NCBI RefSeq assembly: GCF_040222615.1 | Contig: NZ_JAVKCQ010000056.1 | Location: 1 to 24,871 of the forward strand | Direction: 5' to 3' | DNA length: 24,871 nucleotides | Source: Haliea sp040222615 | Lineage (GTDB): Bacteria; Pseudomonadota; Gammaproteobacteria; Pseudomonadales; Halieaceae | In this document: piece after piece, positions 19,414 through 24,871 of the stretch | Numbering within the stretch: the stretch's first letter is position 1 | Layout: each line of letters opens with the position of its first letter | The notes under the pieces: generated by a model | The model's input: the letters and a program-made list of their open reading frames with translations, nothing else | Told to the model about the DNA's origin: nothing | Database searches by the model: none | Position numbers and translations under genes: made by a program

Positions 19414-20976
19414 GTGTTCGAAGTCATCTGTATTACATTCGCTTTTTTCTTCGGGCTCGCGGTGCGCCAGATCGGCCTGCCGCCGCTGGTGGGCTTCCTC
19501 GCCGCCGGTTTCGCCGTCAACCTGTTTGGCCCGCGTCTCGGACTGCCCTCGGAATCCGACGAAATTCTCGGCCACGTCGCCCATTTGGGCGTGCTCATCC
19601 TGCTGTTTACCGTCGGCCTGAAACTGAAGCTGCGGCAGATCGCCCAACCACAGGTACTGGGCAGCGCCCTGCTGCACTTCGGCATCAGTGTGGCGGTGTT
19701 TGCGCCCGGGCTGTATTTGCTGGTCGGCCTGGACTGGAACACGGCGCTGCTGCTGGCAATTGCGCTCTCGTTTTCCTCTACCGTGCTGGCGGCGAAATTG
19801 CTGGAATCAAAACGCGAACTGGCCGTATTCCACGGCCGTACCGCTATTGGCATCCTGATCGTGCAGGACATCATTGCCCTGGTGGTACTGGCCGTCTGGA
19901 GTGGGCAGACGCCCAATATCTGGGCCCTGGCCGTGTTCGCCCTGCCGCTGCTGCGGCCCCTCATGTACTGGTTGCTGGACTTCGCCGGCCACGACGAACT
20001 GCTGGTGCTGATGGGTATGCTGCTGGCACTGGTGATAGGTGGCATGGGCTTCCAGGCCATGGGCCTGAGCTCGGAGATCGGCGCCCTGCTGATGGGCGTG
20101 CTGCTGTCGAACCACCGCCGGGCCCAGGAACTGTCGGAGTCCCTCTGGGCCCTGCGGGAAATCTTCCTGGTAGGCTTTTTCCTGCAAATTGGCATGTCCG
20201 GCCTGCCGGACCTGGAGGCGCTGCTGTTCGCCGTCGCCGTGGGCCTCCTGCTCCCCCTGAAGGGCGTCCTGTTCTTCCTGCTGCTGACCGCCTTCAGCCT
20301 GCGCGCCCGCACCTCCTTCCTCGCCGCCATCAGCCTCTCCGCCTACAGCGAATTCGGGCTGATTGTGGCCGCCGTGGTCCTGCAGGACTGGCTGGTGCCG
20401 CTGGCGCTGGCGGTTTCGATCTCCTTTGTCATCGCGGCGCCCCTGAACCGCATGGCCCACCCCCTGTTCGCCCGCCTCGAGGACCGCCTGCAGCGTTTCG
20501 AGCGCGGCACCATTCACCCGGATGAACAGCCCACCAACCTGGGCAGGGCCGATATCCTGATTTTTGGCATGGGCCGCACGGGCACCGCCGCCTACGACCA
20601 CCTGCGGGCACTGGGCAAGCTGCCTGCGGGGCTGGATGGCGATAACTACAAGGCCAAGGCGCATCGGGAAGCCGGCCGCAACGTTGTGTTCGCCGACGCC
20701 GAGGACAGCAATTTCTGGCGCGGCGTGGATGTGACCACCATCGAAGCGGCGGTACTGGCCATGGACGATATCGAGGCCAAGATCGTTGCCGCCCGCAGCC
20801 TGCGCGCCAAGGGCTTCACCGGCCCCATTGTGTCCCACGCCCTGCACGAGGACCACGTGGCACGTATCACCGAGGCCGGAGCCACACATACCTACCTGAC
20901 CATGTTCCAGGCCGGCATGGGGCTGGCGGACCGGACCCTGAGCGCACTGGACGGCGGCGAACCCCAAGGGTCGTAA
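19414..20976 (+). CDS. Kef-type (CPA2) monovalent cation/proton antiporter with C-terminal RCK domain
   Basis: This 520-residue inner-membrane protein has about 12 hydrophobic segments over residues 1-355 (Na_H_Exchanger domain), including GRTAIGILIVQDIIAL. D152 there matches the conserved QD ion-binding position of KefB/KefC. A cytoplasmic RCK/TrkA-N nucleotide-binding domain starts near residue 385 (ILIFGMGRTGTAAYDHL, GxGxxG fold). It then has DGDNYKA and HEDHVARI segments typical of RCK_N. GTG at 19414 has AAGGGG 7 nt upstream. The RCK domain suggests control by NAD(H) or other ligand. It is shorter than KefB/C (about 600 residues) and lacks a clear KTN tail. The exact ion is unknown. Confidence 0.9.
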   Translation: MFEVICITFAFFFGLAVRQIGLPPLVGFLAAGFAVNLFGPRLGLPSESDEILGHVAHLGVLILLFTVGLKLKLRQIAQPQVLGSALLHFGISVAVFAPGLYLLVGLDWNTALLLAIALSFSSTVLAAKLLESKRELAVFHGRTAIGILIVQDIIALVVLAVWSGQTPNIWALAVFALPLLRPLMYWLLDFAGHDELLVLMGMLLALVIGGMGFQAMGLSSEIGALLMGVLLSNHRRAQELSESLWALREIFLVGFFLQIGMSGLPDLEALLFAVAVGLLLPLKGVLFFLLLTAFSLRARTSFLAAISLSAYSEFGLIVAAVVLQDWLVPLALAVSISFVIAAPLNRMAHPLFARLEDRLQRFERGTIHPDEQPTNLGRADILIFGMGRTGTAAYDHLRALGKLPAGLDGDNYKAKAHREAGRNVVFADAEDSNFWRGVDVTTIEAAVLAMDDIEAKIVAARSLRAKGFTGPIVSHALHEDHVARITEAGATHTYLTMFQAGMGLADRTLSALDGGEPQGS

Positions 20977-21071
20977 GCAGCGGCGGCAGGCGTGGTTGCT
21001 GCCGGGCTATACCGCGATCGCAGTCACAACGGTCCCACCTGTCGCCTTGGCAGGCAGGTTCCAGGCAAGCC

Positions 21072-21099
21072 TGCAACGGCACCCCCCGTGCCGCTTGCA
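21072..21099 (+). terminator. Hairpin in the antiporter-imuA gap, possible terminator
   Basis: TGCAACGGCAC pairs with GTGCCG-C-TTGCA around a loop of five C residues, giving an 11-bp stem with one bulged C. It lies about 95 nt past the antiporter stop and just before the imuA LexA box. No U-tract follows, so it may be a weak or Rho-assisted end of the antiporter transcript. A second, competing stem pairs GCAGGC (21050-21055) with GCCTGC (21069-21074). Confidence 0.4.
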
Positions 21100-21117
21100 T
21101 TCCGGCCCCGGGCCAAC

Positions 21118-21137
21118 TACTGTATATCCATACAGCA
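21118..21137. promoter_or_regulatory. LexA box (SOS box) of imuA
   Basis: TACTGTATATCCATACAGCA contains the full CTGT-N8-ACAG core (21120-21135) with an AT-rich spacer, the gammaproteobacterial LexA operator. It ends 30 nt before the imuA ATG, where it would overlap the promoter. The downstream gene being a DNA-damage mutasome component strongly supports the call. Confidence 0.93.
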
Positions 21138-21167
21138 GAAGGCAGGATTTCCCGGAGGCAAACGAAC

Positions 21168-21896
21168 ATGAATGAAGCACTGGAACAGGTTATTCTCCGC
21201 CACGACACCTGGCGCGGCCGCAGTCGCTGCTTCAGCGGCCTGCCGCTGCCCGCCAACCACGACTCCCACCGCGGCGGCCTGGGCACCGGCTACCGGGCCC
21301 TGGACGCCGCCCTCGCCCAGGGCGGCTGGCCCGAGGCCACCGCCATCGAGGTGCTCAGCGACAGCTGCGGCATGGGGGCCATGGGCCTGTTCCTGCCGAC
21401 CATGGAACGACTCAGCGCCCAGGGTCGCTGGCAGGCTTTTATCGCCCCACCCTGGACGCCCTACGCCCCCCTGCTGGCGGCCCGCGGCATCGATACGCAA
21501 CAGGTTCTGCTGGTTCATCCCCGCAGCCGGGAAGACCTGCTGTGGAGTATTGAACAGTCCCTGCGCAGTACCACCTGCAGCGCTGTGTTCAGCTGGCTCG
21601 GGGCCGGACAGTACCGCTACAGCGAACTGCGCAAGCTGCAACTGGCGGCGGCCGCCAGCGACACCCTGTGCGTCCTGTTCAGGTCCCGGCAGGCAGCCGC
21701 CGAGAGCGCGCCCGCCGGGCTGCGGCTACAGATGCGCGAGTACCGCAAGGTGCATATCCTCAAGCAGCGCGGCGGCCAGCAACAACTGGATGTCGAGCTG
21801 GCGGTGGAAGACGAACTGCCCGACCAGCCGCAACTGTGGGAGCTGCCTGTGTGGCCAGCGGCCACCCCCGCTGGCACCGCATTGGGCGTGAGTTGA
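21168..21896 (+). CDS. imuA: ImuA, RecA-like SOS mutasome accessory protein
   Basis: This 242-residue protein has the RecA-like core of ImuA. It shows GYRALDAALAQGGWPEATAIEVL (about residues 40-62), FLPTMERLSAQGRWQAFIAPPWTPYAPLLAARGID (about 73-107), VLLVHP, and the LRKLQLAAAASDTLCVLFRS segment (about 146-165). ImuA acts with ImuB and DnaE2 in error-prone translesion synthesis. The family is related to SulA, but the APPWTPYAPLLAARGID segment and length fit ImuA better. ATG at 21168 has GGAGG 9 nt upstream and a LexA box 30 nt before it. imuB is not next to it; the following gene is an OsmC protein. No canonical Walker A is present. Confidence 0.85.
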   Translation: MNEALEQVILRHDTWRGRSRCFSGLPLPANHDSHRGGLGTGYRALDAALAQGGWPEATAIEVLSDSCGMGAMGLFLPTMERLSAQGRWQAFIAPPWTPYAPLLAARGIDTQQVLLVHPRSREDLLWSIEQSLRSTTCSAVFSWLGAGQYRYSELRKLQLAAAASDTLCVLFRSRQAAAESAPAGLRLQMREYRKVHILKQRGGQQQLDVELAVEDELPDQPQLWELPVWPAATPAGTALGVS

Positions 21897-22004
21897 GGCA
21901 AATCAATTGTCATCCACGGGGTAAGGGAACTAGCATGGAAACTCTTGCCGTCCCGGCGGTCCAATAGTCGGGCACGGAAACCTTTAGCACAATGGAGAGC
22001 CGCC

Positions 22005-22442
22005 ATGCAGGAACTACCGCACCACTACCACGTCTCCGCGAAAGCGGGGCCTGAGGGCAACATTACCCTGGAAGGCGGTGACCTGCCGGCACTGGAGACA
22101 GCACCGCCGAAGGAGTTTGGCGGCCCCGGTGGTCACTGGTCACCCGAAGCACTGCTGGTCGGCGCGGTGACGGACTGTTTTGTCCTCACTTTTCGCGCCA
22201 TTGCCCGCGCCTCCAAGATGGACTGGAACACCCTGGAATGCAGCACCGAAGGCAAGCTGGAGCGCATCGACCGGGTAACCCGGTTTACCGAGCTGACAAT
22301 TACCGCCCGCCTGACCGTGCCTGCGGGTACCGATGCAGAAAAAGCGAAACTGCTGTTGGAGAAATCCGAAGCCAACTGCCTGGTCAGCAACTCCCTGAAC
22401 AGCACCATTCACCTGCACGCCAGCGTTGACCAGACCGGGTGA
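22005..22442 (+). CDS. OsmC family protein
   Basis: This small 145-residue cytoplasmic protein is of the OsmC/Ohr fold. Most characterised members are thiol-dependent peroxidases that act on organic hydroperoxides. The two conserved cysteines are present, C58 (AVTDCFVLTF) and C125 (EANCLVSNSL), and WSPEALLVGAV is the family signature before the first. ATG at 22005 has GGAGAG 5 nt upstream; an earlier in-frame ATG at 21945 lacks a ribosome site and extends past where homologues begin. It lies 108 nt after imuA on the same strand with no clear terminator between, so read-through from the LexA-controlled promoter is possible. A weak promoter of its own (TTGTCA 21907-21912, TAGCAT 21931-21936) may also exist. 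Confidence 0.9.
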   Translation: MQELPHHYHVSAKAGPEGNITLEGGDLPALETAPPKEFGGPGGHWSPEALLVGAVTDCFVLTFRAIARASKMDWNTLECSTEGKLERIDRVTRFTELTITARLTVPAGTDAEKAKLLLEKSEANCLVSNSLNSTIHLHASVDQTG

Positions 22443-22488
22443 AGGATCAGCGCAGGATTGCCAGCGAGACAACAGGCGGGTAACGGCA

Positions 22489-22695
22489 GTGGACCAGTGG
22501 CTCAGTGATTACGGTGTGACCCTGGGTGTAGGCGCCCTGATCGCCTTCATGATCTTTATCGTCTGGGATCTCGCCAAGCGCAGCAATGCCGGCAAATTCG
22601 GCACCATCATCCTGTACGTTGGCCTGGCGATGGGCATCTTCGGCTTCCTGATCAAGGTGATCATTACCTGGATGCTGGAGAACGCCGGCGTCTGA
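22489..22695 (+). CDS. DUF2788 small membrane protein
   Basis: This 68-residue protein has two hydrophobic segments (about residues 10-28 and 38-62) separated by WDLAKRSNAGKFG, the hallmark of DUF2788, a gammaproteobacterial family of unknown function. GTG at 22489 is chosen because it gives the usual N-terminus (DQWLSDYGVTLGVG) and GGCGGG lies shortly upstream. The open frame extends to TTG at 22426, inside osmC, but that part is unlike the family. It follows osmC by 46 nt. Its stop codon lies inside a strong hairpin. Confidence 0.85.
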   Translation: MDQWLSDYGVTLGVGALIAFMIFIVWDLAKRSNAGKFGTIILYVGLAMGIFGFLIKVIITWMLENAGV

Positions 22696-22706
22696 ACGAC
22701 GCCGGC
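22684..22706. terminator. Bidirectional hairpin between DUF2788 and DUF885 genes
   Basis: GCCGGCGTC (22684-22692) pairs perfectly with GACGCCGGC (22698-22706) around the loop TGAAC, overlapping the DUF2788 stop codon. It sits between two convergent genes, where a shared terminator is expected. No long U-tract follows on either strand. Confidence 0.55.
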
Positions 22707-22726
22707 AGGCGTGGCAGCTTGAGCCC

Positions 22727-24595
22727 TCAGGCCCTGGCCGCCAGGGTATCGGCAATCATCCGGTCGATATTGTCTTCCAGCGTCGACAACGGCAGCGGGC
22801 CGTGCTTCAGCACTTCATCGTGGAAGGCGCGGATATCAAACTGCTCGCCCAGTGCAGTCCGGGCACGCTCCCGCAATTCCATGATCTTCAGCTTGCCAAT
22901 CAGGTAGGCGGTAGCCTGCCCGGGCATGGCGATATAGCGTTCAATGGCCTTGGTGGCGTCGGTCCGGGAGTTGGGCGTATTCTCGACCAGGTAGTCGATG
23001 GCCTGCTCCCGGGACCAGCGCTTGCTGTGCAGGCCGGTGTCCACCACCAGCCGGCAGGCCCGCCACAGCTCCATGGCCAGGCGACCGAAATCGGACCAGT
23101 GGTCGGAGTACATGTCCATGTCCTTGGCCAACTCCTCGGTATACAGCGCCCATCCTTCAGTAAAGGCGGTAAAGCTGGCATAGCGCTGGAACTCCGGCAG
23201 GCCTTCCAGCTCGATGGAAATCGCCCGCTGCATGTGATGGCCCGGAAGCCCTTCGTGGTAGGCCAGGGCTTCCAGCTGGTAGCTGGGCATCCTGGTCATG
23301 TCATACAGGTTGGCGTAGTAGATTCCGGGGCGGGAGCCGTCCGCCGGTGGCGCGTTGTAGAACGCCTTGCCGGCCGAGCGCTCGCGGAAGGCTTCCACCC
23401 GCTTCACGATCATCTCCGCCTCCGGCAGCAGGCCAAACTGCTCCGGCAGGCGCAGGCGCATGGCGTCAATGGCCGCGGTGGCGTCGGCGAGATAGGCGGC
23501 GCGTCCCTCATCGGTGTTGGGGTAGTAGAACCGGGGATCCGTGCGCATGAACTCGAAGAACCCGGCAAGGTCACCCTCGAACTCCACAGCTTCCATGATC
23601 GCGCGCATGGCGGCGTGGATACGCTCCACTTCCTGCAGACCGATGGTGTGAATCTCGTCCGCTGTCAGGTCGGTGGTGGTAAACCAGCGCAGCCGCTCGG
23701 CATAGAAGGCGTCGCCGTCCTCGAACTTCCAGACCCCGTCGGCCTCTGTCGCCAGTTCGGCCTGCTCTTCGATAGCCGCAATCAGGCGCTCATAGGCAGG
23801 CTCCACGACCTCGACCAGGGCCTGGCGGGCCTCCGCCAGCAGGCGGTCACGGGTTGCAGCGTCAATGTCCAGGGTTGCGACCTTGCCCTGGAAATCCTCC
23901 CACAGGGTGGAGTCCCCAGCCGCGGCATCGAAAGGTGCCCCACTGATCACATTGCGCGCCGACTCCAGCATCTGCGGATACTGCCAATCCGCCAGCACCA
24001 GGTCCTTCCCGGAACGGATCGCCAGCTGCTCGATGACGCCGTCAAACCAGGGGGCGATGTTGTTCAGGCGGCCGATGTAGGCCTCGGCATCGGCGAGATC
24101 GTGCACCCGGTGGATATTGACCAGGTTGCTGGCGGCCTCGGTGTGGGGGCCACGGAACTGCTGGATCACGAACTGGTGGTGGCGGAAGTCATCACTGGCA
24201 ATTTGCCGCTCCAGATCGAGCCGGTACAGGTCGTAGGACAGCTGGTCTGCCGGTGACAGCGCCGCCCGATCAATCTGCACCAGCTGCTGTAGACGAGCCT
24301 CGTTGATTGCGCGGGTCTCCTGTTGGAACTCCTCGGTAACCGGATCCCACTGGTCGTGGTTCAGCTTGATGCCGCGCTTGCTGGCGGTGTAGGGATTCCG
24401 CGCCATATCCACGGCATAGTTTTCTTCCAGGAAAGTGTGGAAGGCCGCAGTGACAGCGGTGTCCGTTGCGACAACGCTGTCCGCAGGGACATTGGACACA
24501 AGCTGTTCAGCCGGCGCTTCCTCACGGGAGCAGGCGACCAGTACGGCAACCAGAGCCACCGGGAACACAATGCACTTTACTACTTTTAGCAACAT
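22727..24595 (-). CDS. DUF885 family lipoprotein, putative metallopeptidase
   Basis: This 622-residue secreted lipoprotein has the signal peptide MLLKVVKCIVFPVALVAVLVAC, ending in lipobox LVAC (C22). The large DUF885 domain carries HEGLPGHH at 447-454 (family motif HExxPGHH), a likely zinc site. Other family segments are YDLYRLDLERQ, EVERIHAAM, DPRFYYPNT and FTEGWALYTEELA. DUF885 proteins are usually described as putative peptidases; the substrate is unknown. ATG at 24595 has GAGG 5 nt upstream on the minus strand. The gene is divergent from imuB across about 200 nt that include the second LexA box. That box is 143 nt from this start, so regulation of this gene by it is uncertain. Confidence 0.92.
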   Translation of the reverse strand: MLLKVVKCIVFPVALVAVLVACSREEAPAEQLVSNVPADSVVATDTAVTAAFHTFLEENYAVDMARNPYTASKRGIKLNHDQWDPVTEEFQQETRAINEARLQQLVQIDRAALSPADQLSYDLYRLDLERQIASDDFRHHQFVIQQFRGPHTEAASNLVNIHRVHDLADAEAYIGRLNNIAPWFDGVIEQLAIRSGKDLVLADWQYPQMLESARNVISGAPFDAAAGDSTLWEDFQGKVATLDIDAATRDRLLAEARQALVEVVEPAYERLIAAIEEQAELATEADGVWKFEDGDAFYAERLRWFTTTDLTADEIHTIGLQEVERIHAAMRAIMEAVEFEGDLAGFFEFMRTDPRFYYPNTDEGRAAYLADATAAIDAMRLRLPEQFGLLPEAEMIVKRVEAFRERSAGKAFYNAPPADGSRPGIYYANLYDMTRMPSYQLEALAYHEGLPGHHMQRAISIELEGLPEFQRYASFTAFTEGWALYTEELAKDMDMYSDHWSDFGRLAMELWRACRLVVDTGLHSKRWSREQAIDYLVENTPNSRTDATKAIERYIAMPGQATAYLIGKLKIMELRERARTALGEQFDIRAFHDEVLKHGPLPLSTLEDNIDRMIADTLAARA

Positions 24596-24737
24596 TTAAA
24601 CCTCATTTGCTGTTTTTTACATGCTTTTTGCAGACGTTTATCGCAAAAAATGCCGCCATGATGACGTATTTCCGGGTTGATTTCCAGCCTGCCAACAGGC
24701 CCGGCAGCCGACTGGACAAGTGCCAGCCCAACAGCAA

Positions 24738-24757
24738 TACTGTACATATGTACAGTA
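24738..24757. promoter_or_regulatory. LexA box (SOS box) of imuB, perfect palindrome
   Basis: CTGTACATATGTACAG (24740-24755) is a perfect CTGT-N8-ACAG LexA core, and the symmetry extends through 24737-24758 (22 bp without a mismatch). It lies 55 nt before the GTG start of imuB and 143 nt before the divergent DUF885 start. The remaining part of the gap (24596-24737) shows only AT-rich stretches that may carry the DUF885 promoter. Confidence 0.93.
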
Positions 24758-24812
24758 TATTTCATAAACTGGGGAAAGTGCCCGCCATCGTCAGGCCATG
24801 GGGTGTGCACCC

Positions 24813-24871
24813 GTGAGCCTCTGGCTCTGCCTGCGGTTTCCACAGCTCCCCCTGCAGTGCCAGACCCTGAC
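24813..24871 (+). CDS. imuB: ImuB, Y-family polymerase-like mutasome protein (5' end only)
   Basis: The last 59 bases read MSLWLCLRFPQLPLQCQTL from GTG at 24813, running off the window. This matches the conserved ImuB start (a short Met-Leu-Trp segment, then hydrophobic-FPQLPL), the first strand of the Y-family polymerase fold. ImuB is a catalytically inactive Y-family homologue that links DnaE2 to the beta clamp. An in-frame ATG at 24798 would add five residues (MGCAP); GTG is preferred because GGGGTG lies 7 nt upstream and homologues start there. The perfect LexA box just upstream supports the call. Only 19 codons are visible, so the identity rests on a short match plus context. Confidence 0.75.
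   Translation, partial: MSLWLCLRFPQLPLQCQTL

Noticed and set aside
21168..21896. Calling the LexA-controlled gene sulA (cell-division inhibitor)
   Set aside because: The families are related, but the length, the APPWTPYAPLLAARGID segment and the presence of imuB 2.9 kb away favour ImuA.
22802..24256. Long plus-strand open frame opposite the DUF885 gene
   Set aside because: It is a GC-rich shadow; the minus strand has a lipoprotein signal peptide, the HExxPGHH motif and full family length.
24466..24816. Plus-strand frame overlapping the DUF885 start and the second LexA box
   Set aside because: It runs antisense through the DUF885 signal peptide and across the operator, has no ribosome site or family likeness, and ends in a different frame from imuB.

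Overview
The window is GC-rich, densely coded DNA from a gammaproteobacterium. The evidence is the run miaB, phoH (ybeZ), ybeY, corC (ybeX), lnt, leuS, lptE, holA, together with LptE and apolipoprotein N-acyltransferase (so a Gram-negative envelope), a DUF1820 protein beside miaB, a DUF2788 protein, and LexA boxes of the CTGT-N8-ACAG type used by gammaproteobacteria. A marine oligotroph of the Halieaceae/Cellvibrionales kind is my best guess, but that is inference. No rRNA, tRNA, CRISPR array, insertion sequence or phage gene was found. Layout: (1) Positions 1-269 are non-coding and hold eight tandem 14-bp repeats and a candidate promoter. They are followed by an Rv3722c-type PLP aminotransferase (270-1547), which converges on a DUF1820 gene (1561-1905, minus). 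(2) Positions 2105-11606 are a plus-strand housekeeping block. It covers tRNA modification (miaB), ribosome/RNA maturation (phoH, ybeY), a CBS-domain CorC protein, lipoprotein acylation (lnt), leucyl-tRNA synthetase, LPS-translocon lipoprotein LptE and the DNA polymerase III delta subunit. Most junctions overlap by 1-4 nt or are a few nt apart; the leuS junction carries its own likely promoter. (3) Positions 11622-17133 hold a GAF-PAS-PAS-GGDEF-EAL cyclic-di-GMP protein and a large lipoprotein that joins a beta-propeller to a di-haem cytochrome. (4) Positions 17216-20976 hold a long acetyl-CoA hydrolase/CoA-transferase and a Kef-type cation/proton antiporter with a C-terminal RCK domain. (5) Positions 21118-24871 look like a damage-response region. 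imuA (21168-21896) has a clear LexA box and is followed by an OsmC-family protein and a DUF2788 membrane protein. A convergent DUF885 lipoprotein (22727-24595, minus) comes next. Then a second, perfectly palindromic LexA box precedes what reads as the first codons of imuB, cut by the window end. The most interesting observation is that the mutasome genes imuA and imuB, normally adjacent in one SOS operon, are here split by about 2.9 kb and three unrelated genes, each with its own LexA box. The second is the uncharacterised propeller/di-haem lipoprotein. The rest is conventional core genome.
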